A stretch of DNA of 64,000 nucleotides from Acanthamoeba castellanii str. Neff (GCF_000313135.1 NW_004457429.1:19795-83794), one strand, 5' to 3'; counted from the first letter of the stretch, positions 9,806-22,200 are shown. Translations and numbers: made by a program. The notes: generated by a model from the letters alone, not told the origin.

Positions 9806-10606
9806 GAGGTGGTACGCACCGGTCACCCTTGGCCCACCTCTTTACCCCTCTGCCGTTGGGCTTGTCGTCCTTCCACTCCCCCTCGTACCGGTCGCCATTG
9901 GCCCACATGAACACGCCTTTGCCGTTCTTCTTGTCTTCCTTCCATTCGCCCTGTGCAAACCAAACAACTCTGTCAACCCACACACCACACACCACACACC
10001 CGCATGACAGGCACCTCATAACGGCGACCGTCGGGCCAGCTGTACACGCCCCATCCGTGGTAGTCGCCGTTGCGCCACTTGCCCTCGTACTTGCGGCCAT
10101 CCAGCCAGTAGTAGGTACCCGAGCCGTTCCTCTTGTCGTCCTTCCACTCCCCTACCACACGAGAGCGAGTGAGCATGGATGTGGTTGTGACCCTTGCACG
10201 GGTCTTGAGCAGTGCACCATGGTAGCGGGCGCCAGAGGCCCATGTGAAGGTGCCCATGCCGTTCCGCTTCCCATCGCGCCACTCGCCTTCATAACGGTCT
10301 CCATCTGCAGGTTCGAACCAAGGTGCAATAATATCAATCAGCTCCTTGGAGTTAACTCCTCGAGCTTGATGCGTCGAAGGAAGCTGCAATCGCAAGAAGA
10401 AGAGGATATAAAGTACCGGGCCAAATCTTGGTGCCGCTTCCATGGTACTTGCCATCTTTAATCTCGCCCTGGTAATGCACAGACGAAGATGGAGCCGAAG
10501 CAATACCACCAGACGACAGGGAGAGCAAAGGGCCTCCCCCGGTGGCCCCACTGCACAACCCCAGAGAAGGCAGGCCCCCAGCCGACGATGGTCCTGGCTT
10601 GTGCAT
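8456..10606 (-). CDS. MORN-repeat, coiled-coil, RING-finger protein
   Basis: Probable membrane-associated E3 ubiquitin ligase. From the start at 10606: a Gly/Ser-rich head, then about eight MORN repeats (YEGEWxDxKxxGxG pattern) over 10430-9480, a segment ending DRASDWCRSF, a long charged coiled coil (9313-9030), a Glu/Leu-rich stretch, and a C-terminal IAP-type RING. The RING is split over three exons: CSVCMEREKEMAF, PCGH and LCPLCRERITSKL, the protein ending at LHIFD. Last exons are 8605-8667 and 8456-8530. One intron after DLPHG needs a GC donor (GAG|GCACGT). Joins between 8670 and 9030 are not resolved. The downstream neighbour of the DUF89 gene, 112 bp away on the same strand. Confidence 0.85.
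9770..9807. repeat. (GA)n/(GCGA)n microsatellite in MORN-RING gene intron
   Basis: A pure GA run passing into GCGA units, between two MORN-encoding exons. Confidence 0.9.
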
Positions 10607-10717
10607 CAGATCGATTCGCAGCGACCAGTCGTGCCCTAATCTGCACGCGACTTTCCTCTGCTCTGTTTCGGCGGTTCTTTTGGAAGAGGAAAAGGAACTT
10701 TTCTATTTCTTTTCTCT

Positions 10718-12257
10718 TCATTTACCCGGCAGCTGCTCGAATCGGCAGAAGCAGGCCATGAGCGGGCAACCGAGCTTCTCGGCCACATGGGCGTCCTTGA
10801 CCATGGCCAGCTTCATAACGTCGCATTTGAAGCGCGCACTGTGGTTGGACTGCAGTGCACGACCCATGCCCTCGAGGATGACCAGGTCGGCGCTGTCGGC
10901 TTCCTCTGCGAGCTCGACGCTGACCTGGCCGAGATCAATCAGCGGGCATCCGTTGCCGCTGGCGACCAGCTTCAGCCGACCATCGCGAACCGCATCAGCG
11001 AGTATGGTGTCCACCAGTGCTACCTGATCCATCACCTGAACCTACCGCCACGCCAAAAGTAAGACAAACTAACTGCTACCTCTCGCGTTGAGTGTGCACG
11101 TACCAGTTCTGGGTGGGTGATATCGTTGAGAGCTGGGGTGGAGTTGGCGCTGAGCACGACATTGGTTCCGCGCCGCAGCAGTTCGCGTACAAGGGGCACC
11201 ATGCCCAACACAACGTCCGTTCCAGCGTTGTCTGATGTCGATGCTAGCTCGTCACGCGACGCGCAGTTGTACAGGGGGAGAGATGGGCTAAGCATGAGTA
11301 CCCACGAAGAGGATGCCCTTTCTGTAGGGGGCGAGTGTGTTGTCGGCAAATCGCTGTTTGATGGCAGTGAAATCGTCCACAAACCAGGGCCGCGGTGGTA
11401 GTTTGTCACGACACCGCAGGAAGTCTGCGGCACCTCCGCCGTCTCCCTGGTTCAGAGAGCGGTCAGCTGGCGGGACATCAACAACGCTTTAGTGTTGTGA
11501 GCACAATATGGCACATACCTGTTCAAAGAGCTTCAGTGTGTCGAATGAACCCTGCAATTATTGGGAGATGAGCGTCAGCTGTGTTGAGAGAATAGGGTGT
11601 GTGAAGAATGATGGTACGAGATCAAAGATGTTGCCCGCAAATACGCCCTCAAACAGAGTCTGCAACCTGTCCTCATCGTTCATGGCGTCCAACTCCTATT
11701 TGCACAATGTCGCGCAGAGACATACATGATATCAGTTCCAAAGCTAGCGCACGAAACTTCACACGTATCGTACCCTCAAGAGAGCAGGAAGAAGGCACAG
11801 AGCGGCCTTGTTCTCGTTGTGTTTGACGTGGGCGTAGGCATCGCTGAAGCCGACCTCGCGCAGCAGTCGCTCCCGTTCCAGACATAACTCCCACACCGAG
11901 ACGGGCCTCTACCACCCAAACACACGCCATATATTTGCTATGTATTTTCTAAATATAAATAACAGAAATAAATAAACGAACCTGGAGGCCGGCAGACCAC
12001 CGCTCCCACTCAAGCACGAAACGAGCGGCTGCTTGCTGGGCGGCCCCCTCCGGCAGCGCAGCAGCCCCGCTGGCACGGAGGAAGTGATTGGCCTCGAGGG
12101 CGTAGCGCGTGACGGAGGTCGATGCAAGCAGGAAGTGTTCCACCCAGTACCGAAGGTCTTCCGTATTGGTGCAGCATTTCGTCAGGTTCTCCACCTCGTA
12201 CTGGTAGGCCTCGCCCTCCGGCAGGAGCAGTGGGAACCTGGTCACCCTTCGCTCCAT
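10718..12257 (-). CDS. DUF89 damage-control phosphatase, PANK4/At2g17340-like (370 aa, 7 exons)
   Basis: Metal-dependent phosphatase that hydrolyses damaged phospho-metabolites such as oxidised 4'-phosphopantetheine, by family. Exons: 11982-12257, 11774-11908, 11618-11695, 11519-11551, 11302-11446, 11104-11231, 10718-11035; total 1113 nt, frame closed. The family signature [13 protein letters not shown] is formed across the exon junction 11302/11231. It is followed by [20 protein letters not shown] and [20 protein letters not shown], both hallmark DUF89 blocks. Length matches plant stand-alone DUF89 proteins, and no pantothenate kinase domain is fused. An upstream in-frame ATG at 12284 would add nine residues. 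Confidence 0.93.
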
Positions 12258-12352
12258 TCTTTCTCCTCCGTAAAAAGAAAACAAAGGAAAAAGAAATGAG
12301 AAAAAAAGTGTTTTTTGTGGTGCTAAAAGGAAGAGAGAAGAGGGGACGACAT

Positions 12353-13155
12353 CTAGAAGAAGAGCGAAAGCCAGAAAGGAACGGCGGTCGAGGCGGGGCT
12401 GGGTTCGTCCTCGGCGGGCTGGATGTTCCTCACGGAGAGCGTCTCCCCGCCGACGATGTCACCCAGAGCGAAGAAGTAGTTGACCTTGCCGCCCTGGAGC
12501 TCGGTATTGCCAATGGCCAGCGCCACCTGCGACGGGTCGCTGGCAAGCCTGAGCGAGAGATTGTACGTGGTAGCCGAGACCTCCGCCAGCTGTAGTTGCA
12601 TGGGGAGGATGTCACACACCACGCACTTCAAACCTCCAGAGAAGAAATGGATATTGGGGGGGGGGAGCGCACCTCGACACCGGAGGGGTAGGCAAGGTTG
12701 TTGGCCAGGCTGGAGTCGCCGGAGTAGAGGTCGACGTTGGGGGCACCGGGGGCGGTGTGGAAGACGGCCACCTTGGCCATGGTGTTGGAGAAGACCGAGG
12801 GATTGATTTGCACGGCCAGCAGGCGGAACGGGTAGGTGGTTGAGTCGTTGAGGGAGCCCACAGCCACAGCGGTGTAGTAGGCGCCGTCGGTGAGCGCGAC
12901 GGTCTCGTTGATGATGGTGGTGCCTCCGTTGACCAGCGAAACGGTGATCTCAGTGGAGCCTGCGGAGACGGGTATGTAGCCGGCAGAGGTGCCGTAGACA
13001 AAGTTGGAGATGGCGCGGCCGCCGTTGACGTTGACATGCACGTTGGTGTTGCCGCCGAAGTTGGAGACGCCGTGGACGACGAACAGGTAGGCCGACGCGT
13101 TGATCTGGCTGACGAACAGCGAGAGGAGCACCAGAGCGGCGAAGAGCTTCATCAT
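12353..13155 (-). CDS. Secreted DUF4397-domain protein (239 aa, 2 exons)
   Basis: Exons 12673-13155 and 12353-12589. The N-terminus MMKLFAALVLLSLFVSQINA is a clear signal peptide. The body has the beta-rich DUF4397 pattern: FVVHGVSNFGGNTNVHVNVN, a segment ending SAGSTEITVSL, and a second half-repeat with VAVFHTAPGAPNVDLYSG. The exon 2 piece ends in ...STAVPFWLSLFF. The hydrophobic extreme C-terminus could be a GPI-attachment signal. DUF4397 proteins are secreted or surface proteins of unknown biochemical role in bacteria and amoebae. Confidence 0.85.
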
Positions 13156-13584
13156 TGAGGTATGGTAAGGGTGGGAGACAGGCAGCAGAAGGGCAGTTGT
13201 TGGTGTAGGTGGTTGGTGAATGATTAGCCCAACTGTCGGCCAGCCCTATTTGTACCCGTGGCAAAGTGCTGTGTGAGTGATCGATGATGCACAGCGCACG
13301 AGCGGATTGCCCATCATCCGTTCGTCTGTGCCCGAGGGTTGATGCACCTCAGTGCTAGCCGATTGGTCGGTCATGTAAAGGGATTATGAGGCATTATCCT
13401 CCAATCGCGTGGCGTAAGAACTTCGGGATGTCCGTAATAATTTTGATTGACCGAAAACTTCTCGGGAACAAACGGTGGTGATCAACACCAATCTGCCTCC
13501 GATCTGGCCACTCTGGCTTTGGCTTTGGTGGAGCCATTTTCAGGGCATACACCATGCTACTTTATTCTAAAAACTACGCCTGGC
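13156..13584. other. Intergenic: DUF4397 promoter and RhoGEF 3' region
   Basis: This 429-bp stretch lies upstream of the DUF4397 gene (-) and downstream of the RhoGEF stop (-). It holds TATTTGTACC about 90 bp upstream of the DUF4397 start as a possible core promoter. I see no gene in it. Confidence 0.4.
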
Positions 13585-16500
13585 TCAGGCGTACTGGATG
13601 AACACCGGCTCCGTGTCGCCGTACGTGCGTGTGTGAGCGCCCTTGCTGTGGGGCCGAGAACCGATCGGGTGAAAACGGAGTGAGGTTATGTTGCGGGGAC
13701 GGGCAGGGGGGGGGGAATTGTACCTGTCGGACCACACGACGAGGAGCTGCTTCTTGTACTTGAACGAGGAGAAGAAGGAGGGCAGCGCGGACTTGGCAGT
13801 GGGGTCCACGAAGCCGGGCAGTTTCGACTTGGGGGTTCCGCCCGGGATGATCAGCTCACCGCCCTTTTGCCGGAGCTCAGATATCAGCCAAGTTCAAGCG
13901 AGCAGCCGCGTTGTGGGCTGGAGTCGAGTACCTGAGCGTCGCACATGTCCTGAAGCTGCTGGGTCACCTCCAGGGCGTACTTTGGCTCATTGAGGTCGCC
14001 GTAGGTGGCGCTCAAGATATGCAAGGCTGCGCGCAGCGACACGCAGAAGCAAGTGTAGGTTAGCGGTTGGCGTGCACAAAATCACCGGACGCCGTCAACG
14101 CGACATGGGCGTACTCTTTTCCTTGGCCTTGGAGCGCTCCAATTTGTCGTTGCACATGTCCTGCAGCTGTCGCGCTTCGATGACGTTCTTGAATTCGCCG
14201 TACCACATCTTCGCCTGCATGAGCGAGGAAGCAAACAAAACTGTTGGCCACTGCACAGGGAGTAGAAAAGAAAAAGGGTGACGGTGTGTAAACCTCAGCC
14301 TCCGAGGCACAGTTGAATTCCCAGTCGCCCTCTGGCCGCTTCAGAGCAAAGCTCAGGCCTTGTAGCGCTCCCAGTCCCAGCCCTGACAGTCTGTTGGTGT
14401 GGGGGGTCAATTAGAAAAGCTTGGACTGGCTGGTTCTAGTCCTGGACTGACAGGGGAAAGAGTTGACATACCCGGCGTACTCCTCGAAGACGTACTTCTC
14501 GTTGGCCTTCACCACCTTCGCTCGGACAACAAGGTCGTTGAACAAGAACACCTGGCGAGGCCACCCCGGGTATGTGAGAATTGGTGTCATGAACGGCAGA
14601 TGAGCTGAGTGCCTCGGCCTAAGTAAGGTCATCATAAGTACCATTGACTTGCGCTTTTTGGGCAACTTCACCGAGGCCCCGGCCAGCTCGCCGTGCTTGA
14701 TGAACATTCGGGAGGGCGTCACCATCACCTACATGTCCCGGACAATCGAGAGGGAGGAAATGGTCTCGAGCCCGTCAGTCTGTGCAAACCCAAGGTAGGC
14801 GGAGAGCGATCGCAGTGTGTACCAGAGGCATCTCGGTGATCTGTTCCTGCAGCTTGATGATGAAGTTGCGGTTGTCGGTCTGTCGTTTCCTCTCGTTGAC
14901 GTACTCGTTCAGTTCCTGTGAGACCAAATGGAAGTAGAAGGTCAGACTCCCCGAGAGACATCACGCACGCAGGACGCAGGCCACGCACCCTGATGCGTTC
15001 GATGGCCTCCACCAGGTTCTCGTAGTCGACGTGAGTCGAGGGCGTGTGCTTGAGGAGCTCCTTCAACAACATCTGTTCAGAGCATACGAGAAGATCAGTG
15101 GTCGCGAATCCACGGTGACCAAGAGGAACAGGAGGGAGCCACATACCTCGTATCGGGGCAATCGCTGTACAGGCTGGATGAGCATGGAAACGAGATCGAG
15201 CCTCCCGCCAGAGTTTTTCCTTAGTTGCTGTTATACCCCCCGACAGAAGCAGAAGGGGAGATGAGCGATCGCGGTCCGGACACTCACACTCGACCAGACA
15301 CTCATAAGAGCCCTTCGTGTACCGCGATATAATCGGCAAACTCTTGCTTGGCGCTGTACTTGGTCCATACGGCGGTGGCGCCGTCGTATTCGTTGATGTA
15401 GGTCGTGTACATCTTCATCATGGGCACCTAAAAGACAACGACGGGGAGTGGTGTAAGAAGAGAGAGAGAGCATGGTGCCGTCGGTAAACCTTCGGTCAAT
15501 GGACTGTGGCGGCGTACCATCTGCAGGAAGATGTCACCGAAGGTGTTCACGTTGGGCCACTCGGCCATGCGCTTGTCCAGCTGTTGGCTGAATTCGGCGT
15601 TGAACTGGTGGATGACCTCGATGGTGCTGAACAGGCGATGTACGTCCTCGAGGGTCATGATCCACCGGTTGTCCTTGGCCTTTTCCTTGAGCGGCACCAG
15701 GAAGAACTTGATGCACTGATAAAGACTCTGCACGTAGGTCTGTTCGGTGGCCACCACCTCGCGCAGTACCCGAGCTCGCTGCTTCTGTTCCTGCGAGCAC
15801 TTGCTGTCCTTGTACTCAATCACTGTATTCCCCCAGAGGTCAAGCACGCCAATGTGGCTTGTAAGCTCAGAGAGCATACTTCAAGAGTACGAGGTGAGAA
15901 AAGTATTTGCTTACCGAGCGAGCGCAGTCGCTTCTTGAGGTGCGTCTTTCTGTACAGAGCTTGCACTTCGGAGACTTCTTGGGGTCGTAATCCTGGAACA
16001 CACACACACACACACACACACGGATCATTAAAACCTGAGCTGTTTTGCCCGTACGCAATACACCTCACAGTCAATTTGGAGAGGCCGTGGGCGTACATTG
16101 AGATTGAAACCGGGGCTGAGAGTGCCTCGAGCTACGGGTCCCTTATCCGCTGCGGCTCCTTGCGTCGAGACCGGCCTGTGAGGCTCGGGTGCTGGCTCGG
16201 GCTGAGAGATAAAAATAAAAAAACAAATAAAAATAAAAATGCATCATTAGCCGCCGGGTGACAAGGACGAAGGTGAAGATGCCTCGAAGTACCTCTACTT
16301 CTTCGACGGCAGTGCTGGCATTCAAGAACTCGGCAGCCTGAAGAATATTCTTTACCGAGAGGGTGACTGCGGTGTAGTACTGCTGCATCGTACGCTTTAC
16401 CTTCTCCTCGCTGGTACCACCCATCTGTAGAGCGAGAGGTGTAGAGAGCGAGGTGTAGAGAGCAAGGGCGAGCACGGGGCGATCAGAAATGAGCAGTGAA

Positions 16501-19103
16501 TTTGCTGAGCAATTATTTGCGGGTGGGTCGTGTACGTTGGCGAGAGTGGCGGTGGCAGCGTTGAGCATGGCGTTCGCGGATGATTGCATACTCGTGGCGC
16601 CACCCTGGAGGAACTTGGCCTGCGCACGTAACGGTCAGTATAATGTCACGGGAAAAAAGGCGCCAGGCCGACAGCGAAGCGAAGGAAGAATGCGGTACCT
16701 GGGTGGGATTTTGCACGATGTTTTGCTGCACACCGTACTTGATCATCGCAACCAGCCGAGCAACCATCTTGCGCACGCTTTCTGTACACAGAGACCGTAC
16801 ATGAAAGCAGTTTTTGAGTTCATACGCGGCCAAAGAATGAATCAGTCTATTGGGGAGGGGGGGGGGGCGAGAGAGACATCGTACCGACGGTGAACATGAG
16901 GGTCTGCTTGATGGCACCACCGCTGGTCCCCTGAACCTCCATGAACTCCTGCGAGAGGGTGTCCACGAGCTTTCCAGTATCGAGAAGCAGCTGCTTGGCC
17001 GTGCTGACCAACTCGCCAACGAATTCAGGCTGCAGAGAGACCATGCAGTGTTAGCTGAATGCAATCAGCAGCCAGCGCGTTGTTGATATTTGCTGCTCAT
17101 GAGCGACAATCGTACCTTGTCCTTGAACTCAAAGGTGAAGGTGTAGGCGGGTTCTTCGGTCTTCTTCCGCCGCATGGGCATCTCCATGGTCTGCGTTCTG
17201 TTCAGCGCGGGCGTTGGCTGGGTTCGGCCCTCGCCTTCCGCTTTGGTATCCTCGGCCTGCGCGGACTTTTGCGGCCTCGCACCAAGAGTGACCCGACCTT
17301 GCAGCCCCCCTCCCTTAACGGCCAAAGGGTCGTTAAAAGAGACCGTCAGCGAATCGTACGTTATATCATTGTGCGATGGGAGATATGCATTGGCGGTACG
17401 TACATGCGGCCTGACTTGAACGGAGGAAGAGGAAAGAGCCCCAGGTGATGGCGAAACAACCTTGGCCGGCTCCTTTTGATGAGATCGTAAACGGGTCAGA
17501 CACACGATTTACAGAGCTGTGAGGTTGCTGTGAAAGGCAGTGCTGTGGGTGTCTATACCTGTGGCTGGACCTGCTGGTTTCCGGGTGGTGGCGACACGGT
17601 AACCTTGGCCGGCTCCTGATGGACGTCAGGCACGTTTAGCATTTTGACGGAGAGCGCAGCACAGGTGAGGAAAGGAAGGTGGATCCGCGCGTACAGCTGC
17701 GGCTTGCGAGAGCTTCCACCGCTGCATCTGGTCCTCCATCTGAGATGAAAAGAAGAAAGATAGGTGAGTGGGTTGGTCCATCTGCTGCTTGGCCCTCTTC
17801 CTGACGTGTGGTACTTACTTCAGCCTGCTTGGCGGCGAGCTGCTGCTGAGCGATCTGCTGTTGGGACGGTTGGTTGCCCTGCACTTGAACCGGCTGCTGC
17901 TGGTATGCCGGCGGCGGCTGAGGTGACGAGCACGAGCACGAGCACGAACATTAGCACTCGCTCTCAATCTGGCCACGACCTACGATTGGCTTAGTAGCGT
18001 ACCACTTGGACCTGGGGCTGGGGCTGTGGCTGTGGCTGGGGTGTGATGACTTGAATGGCTGGCGCGCCATAGATCTGTGGGCTCGGCGCCACGGGCTGCT
18101 GAGTGTAGGCCGGAGGAGGCGCCGCCTGCTGTTGGTACGTGGGAGCTCCTCCCTGTGGGGTGGTGGGTCCGCCGTAGAAAGTCTGGGGCTGCGGTACAAA
18201 TGCGGAGTCAGCGAGGCTGGGCAAGGCATGAGAGCTTATAAGGACAAGAAGGACTCTATTTAGTACCATCTGCGTCGGGGGAGGCTGCGGCTGCTGTTGG
18301 TACGGCGCACCGCCGTAGTACGACGTGGGCGCCTGCGTAGGAGGCGGCTGCGGCTGGCTCCAGCCACCGCCCGACGACGGGTAGGGTCCAGTGTAGGACG
18401 ACGGGTCGAATGGGATGGGCTCGTCCGCGGGCCGATACGATGACGGGTCAAACGCGATGGCACCCGAAGCCGGCGGCTGGCCCCAGCCGCCAGCACCGGA
18501 CCCGTAGGGATCAAACGAAACACCACCGCCGCCTCCTACCCCGCCCGCATAGCCGGACATCGGCGCGCCGCCGTACATCGTGGCCGGCGGAGGAGCGCCA
18601 TAGGAGCCCGGCGGTGCGCCTCCGTAGGTGGAAGCCGGCGGCCCGAGGTAGGAAGTGGGCGGAGGCGCCCCGTAGGTGCCGGGTGGTGGCTGCCCATAGT
18701 AGCCTGTACGGATCGCGGCCACAGTGAGCTTAGCACAACAGCAGATGCCCATCGCCCAGCATGAGAAGCGGTCGAAGCCACTGAGTTGCAGGCCGCAGAG
18801 CGCAGAGCGCAGAGAAGAGGGGGCGAGGGTTGAGGGTTGGGCGAGCACGTGCCTGAGGGAGGGGGCATGGGCTGTCCGTAGGAGGAGTTGTAGTCGCCGC
18901 CACCACCGCCACTGGCGTCACCAGGGAAGTGCAAGGGTGCAAAAGGATCTGCCTCCTCCTTTCTGTTAGCTACCCCATGCGCCCGCAAACGCTTGTCCAC
19001 AATCGTGGATGAATTATTTTATCGATTAAGAATAAAATAATATAAAAAAGACCATATATATTATGCGGGCTTGCGTCGTACCGTAGGGAGGGTAGCCAGC
19101 CAT
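13585..19103 (-). CDS. Pro/Gln-rich RhoGEF (DH-PH) protein, about 20 exons
   Basis: Rho-family GDP/GTP exchange factor. The start at 19103 (MAGYPPY, then a spliced exon containing EEADPFAPLHFP) leads into a low-complexity YGAPPP/QPQP region (18.7-17.9 kb). Helical exons follow, including PEFVGELVSTAKQLLLDTG and VARLVAMIKYGVQQN. The DH domain starts at about 15780 (LREVVATEQTYVQSLYQCIK) and continues with WIMTLEDVHRLFSTIE and LPRYEMLLKELLKHT. A PH domain spans about 14730-14100 (FLFNDLVVRAKV ... ALKRPEGDWEF). The C-terminal module has SATYGDLNEPKYALEVTQQL and ends GDTEPVFIQYA. One P-rich intron appears to use a GC donor near 18850. All exons lie in one orientation with no internal stop/start pair, so I treat it as one gene; a split near 16-17 kb cannot be excluded. 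Confidence 0.8.
15997..16020. repeat. (CA)n microsatellite in RhoGEF intron
   Basis: About 12 CA units just upstream (in + orientation) of an exon end of the RhoGEF gene. Confidence 0.9.
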
Positions 19104-19398
19104 CGCGTGCAATGCTGCGCGCCGCACAGTCACCGAATGCTGTTGATTGTGTGCCTGGCACCACCGATTGCCGTCACCACTGCTTTCTTCTTTTTGATTA
19201 TCGCGAGCGCGACCCACGGTTTTTCTGAAGACCTTGAAAACACCAACGCGAAACATCACCGGCCCCGCCGCCGGTTTTATCACCGAACCCGCAACATGTT
19301 GCGGTGATGTTTACCGTCGACCTCAATTAATTTGGGTCGGTGGTTGTGGCTGGTGAGGCGATGCCTTTCAGCTGCAGACGTGACGGTTAGACGAGGAG
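19104..19398. promoter_or_regulatory. Divergent promoter region, RhoGEF / SIN1
   Basis: 295 bp between two head-to-head start codons. It carries an inverted repeat AAACATCACC (19251-19260) / GGTGATGTTT (19303-19312) and a self-complementary CAACATGTTG at 19292-19301 inside the loop. The symmetry suits a site serving both genes, but no factor can be assigned. Confidence 0.45.
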
Positions 19399-21616
19399 AT
19401 GCTGCACGTAGGCGAGCTGGCGAAGATTCTCGCCTTCCTGGGCGACCAACGCGAAAAGCTGGTGGCGTCGGACGCGCTGTTCGCGGGGGTGCTCAAAAAA
19501 GATGGAGACGCCAACGAGATGAGCGGAACCGGGGGCGGGGGCACACTTTACTTGTCACACCCCGTCTACCCGTGCACGTCGTTCGATGAGGAGAAGAAGC
19601 AGCTGGCCGCCCGCCGCGACCGCGAGAGGCAATTGAAGGAGCGGCGGGCCAAGCTCGAGGCCCAGGGCATCACCAATCGCACCGAAGATGAAATCGAGGC
19701 GATGGAGATGGAGGGCGAACGAGGCGCCAGCAAGTCCAGCACGCAGATATTGGGGGGCGGCAACGATTCCAAGAATCCCACCATGAAGGTCATCACCTTC
19801 CCCGAAGTGAAGAAGGACGGTGTAGGAGGAGGCCAGAAATCATCAACCGCTGGTGGGGGCGCAGCGTTCATCAAGGAGAAGCCCTCCGCTGCGGCCGGGG
19901 CGGGGAAGGCCGCGAGCGGCCTGGCCGGCCTCAAATCCAACAACGTGGCCATCAAGATCTTCTCAAACGAAGGTACGCAGCACAGTAGCCTCTCATCTAC
20001 TCCATCTTCTTATACTGCTTTGCTACTACGTTTGATTGATGAACTGTTCGGCTGACGAATGCCACCAGGTCCGCCGCTGGAGCTGCGCGTGCCCAACACG
20101 GCCACGGTGGGCCAGGTCGTGGAGGAGTACGTCAAGGTCCGCCGGAACGCCAGCACGACCCTGAACACCTCCACCTCAAGTATCGGATTGCCGGGCAGGG
20201 AGGCCTACTCTCTCCTCATCGCCGAGGTTCTTGTCGCTCTCGCTTCTTCTGCGCCATCACCACCACCGTGTTATCTAGCTCTTACCGCGGTGACTTTGAT
20301 GTGTGCAGGATGACGGAAGCATCGACAGTGACTTCGAGGAGGTGCTCAAGAGCACCCAGTTCATCAAAAACTTTGGATCCTGTTTCTTCATACGGTGCGA
20401 CGCAGCCCCGATGAACCTTTGCACTCGTGCCGTTGACTCACTCTCACCACCTGCTCCCTGTGTTCGCAGAAACGAAGGAGGGGGCAGTGGTGGCGGTGAG
20501 GGAATCGGAAAGGTGACTCGAGTGCACCTGCCCAACCACGAGTACCAGGTAGGTGAGGGTGGAGCTCAACGGTTTGAGATGAGCGTCGGTCTGATCGCAC
20601 TTTCCCTTGACCAATGCAGACCGTCAAGATCACGCCGGGCATGCAGGCCAAGGAGCTGCTCAGTAAAGTGTGCAAGAGAGCGGGGGCGATCGAGATGTCG
20701 GATCACTACCTTCATCTCAAGTCCACCGATAGCGAGGTACGGCTCATCTTTCGTTGTTCTCGATTGCGTGCTGTTGTGGCTGCGGATGACCGTCTGTATT
20801 TCCATTTGTTTGTTGCAGGGTCCAATCAGTTTGCACATCTCTCTCGACGCCGTCATCAAGTCTGACAACTTTGAGATTTCAGTCCGCACAAAGGTGACAC
20901 TTCTTCGCCACACTGCTTTCCCGCTTTCTTGGCGTTGTTTGCTCACGTCCATCTCTGTCCCTTGTCCCCCCAATAATCAACAATCTACCATTTGCAGCGA
21001 GAGCACCAAAGCTACATTCACGCGCCTAAAGAGTTCTGGAGCGAAGCCGAAGCGATGGCCTACAAGAACTACACCGTCAACAAACTCTTGCGGTTTGGCA
21101 TGGTGCGCTATCATCATCACCAGAGTTATTCAATCCTTCTCTGCCCTTGTCCTGACTCGCTGTGGTTGTTGTTGTTGCAGGTCAAAGAACGCATGCTGGG
21201 TGTTCACCACGATAAGCTCACGTCCTCTTCTTACCACGGCAAAAGCCTTCGCGAACACGTACGCGCCGCCTCTTGAAGCGCCCTCTCGGACTATTCGGAC
21301 TACTAACCGCTTCTAATCTCACCTCTGCCAGTTCTCATGGCCACTGCGCAGTCTGGAAAGCGTGGAGCTCATCTCATCGATGAAGCCCTGCCAGTTCAGG
21401 GCCACCATGAGGACCGACAAAGTACTCATCGCCCATCACAACACTCGAGCCATGGAGGTCATGTGCTCACGCCGCTTTGCTTTTCCCCACGCGCCGCAGA
21501 GCGAGCTGAAGGTGTACACCTTCGAGGCGCGTACGGCGGAGGAGGCGTGCGAGATCGTGGGCAAGCTGCAGTACTGCTCCAAGAAGATGAAGGAGGGCAA
21601 GGAGAATGTAAAATAA
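19399..21616 (+). CDS. TORC2 subunit SIN1/AVO1/RIP3 (492 aa, 10 exons)
   Basis: Scaffold of TOR complex 2 that recruits AGC kinases. Exons: 19399-19972, 20069-20226, 20309-20394, 20470-20548, 20620-20736, 20819-20893, 20998-21102, 21181-21258, 21332-21421, 21500-21616; 1479 nt, frame closed. A charged helical N-terminus (residues 60-130) precedes the CRIM domain: LELRVPNTATVGQVVEEYVK, then the diagnostic LLIAEDDGSIDSDFEE. Next is a Ras-binding-like ubiquitin fold (VTRVHLPNHEYQTVKITPGM ... KRAGAIEMSDHYLHL) and a C-terminal PH domain (NKLLRFGMVKERMLGVHHDK ... VYTFEARTAEEACEIV). The best-known amoebozoan relative is Dictyostelium RIP3. Segment 19525-19575 could be a retained intron but keeps frame. 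Confidence 0.92.
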
Positions 21617-21759
21617 TGGAAGAGGGGAGAGAAGAAGAGGAAACCACCACCCCACACGCAATCGAGCGAGCGAGCGAGCAAGCGAACACAATCCCACTGG
21701 TGTGTGGCGTGTACAGTCCTTGTTGGGAAGAATTATTGAGGACACACAACAGCGTTGTA

Positions 21760-22200
21760 TCAGTACGGCTTGCTGCCCATCGCCCAGCAGGTCTCGTTGT
21801 AGGTGGCTCCAGGCACCATGGAGTTAAGCACCGTAATGGGCCAGTGGAGGAACTCGTTGATTTGGGATCCCTTCACCTGGGCACCGTCGTAGCGTCCGAC
21901 GTCTTGGAGAGTGAGGCCCATGGTGGACAGCTTAAACGTCTTCTCCTCACCGCTGTCGTCGATAGCCCGCAGCGTGATACCGTACTGGCGCTCGTTGTAC
22001 TTGAAGCTGAGCGGAAGCCAGCCCGACTGGCTGTAGCCAGGGCCCCACGAAGCGGTGACGTTGCCCGGCTGACAGCCGATGCACATCTCCAGTCCAATCT
22101 TCATCGGAGTGGCGTTGCATGCCGTGTAGCCCAGCGAGGGGCTCACGACCATAAGCAGAACAACGCAAAATCCCAGCGCCAGTCTCGTCTTCAACTCCAT
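21760..22200 (-). CDS. Small secreted protein, single exon (146 aa), unknown function
   Basis: A start at 22200 gives MELKTRLALGFCVVLLMVV..., a signal peptide cleaved near SLG/YTAC. The mature part has five Cys (TACNATP, MCIGC, ETCWAMG) and a beta-rich pattern containing PLSFKYNERQYGITLRAIDD. N-glycosylation sequons occur (CNAT, GNVT, YNET). No intron, unlike its neighbours. I do not recognise a family; an upstream in-frame ATG at 22218 would add six residues. The stop lies 144 bp from the SIN1 stop (convergent genes). Confidence 0.75.
   Translation of the reverse strand: MELKTRLALGFCVVLLMVVSPSLGYTACNATPMKIGLEMCIGCQPGNVTASWGPGYSQSGWLPLSFKYNERQYGITLRAIDDSGEEKTFKLSTMGLTLQDVGRYDGAQVKGSQINEFLHWPITVLNSMVPGATYNETCWAMGSKPY

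Noticed and set aside
10305..10325. tRNA T-loop-like GGTTCGAACC
   Set aside because: No acceptor stem, D-loop or anticodon arm could be folded around it; it lies in a MORN-gene intron.
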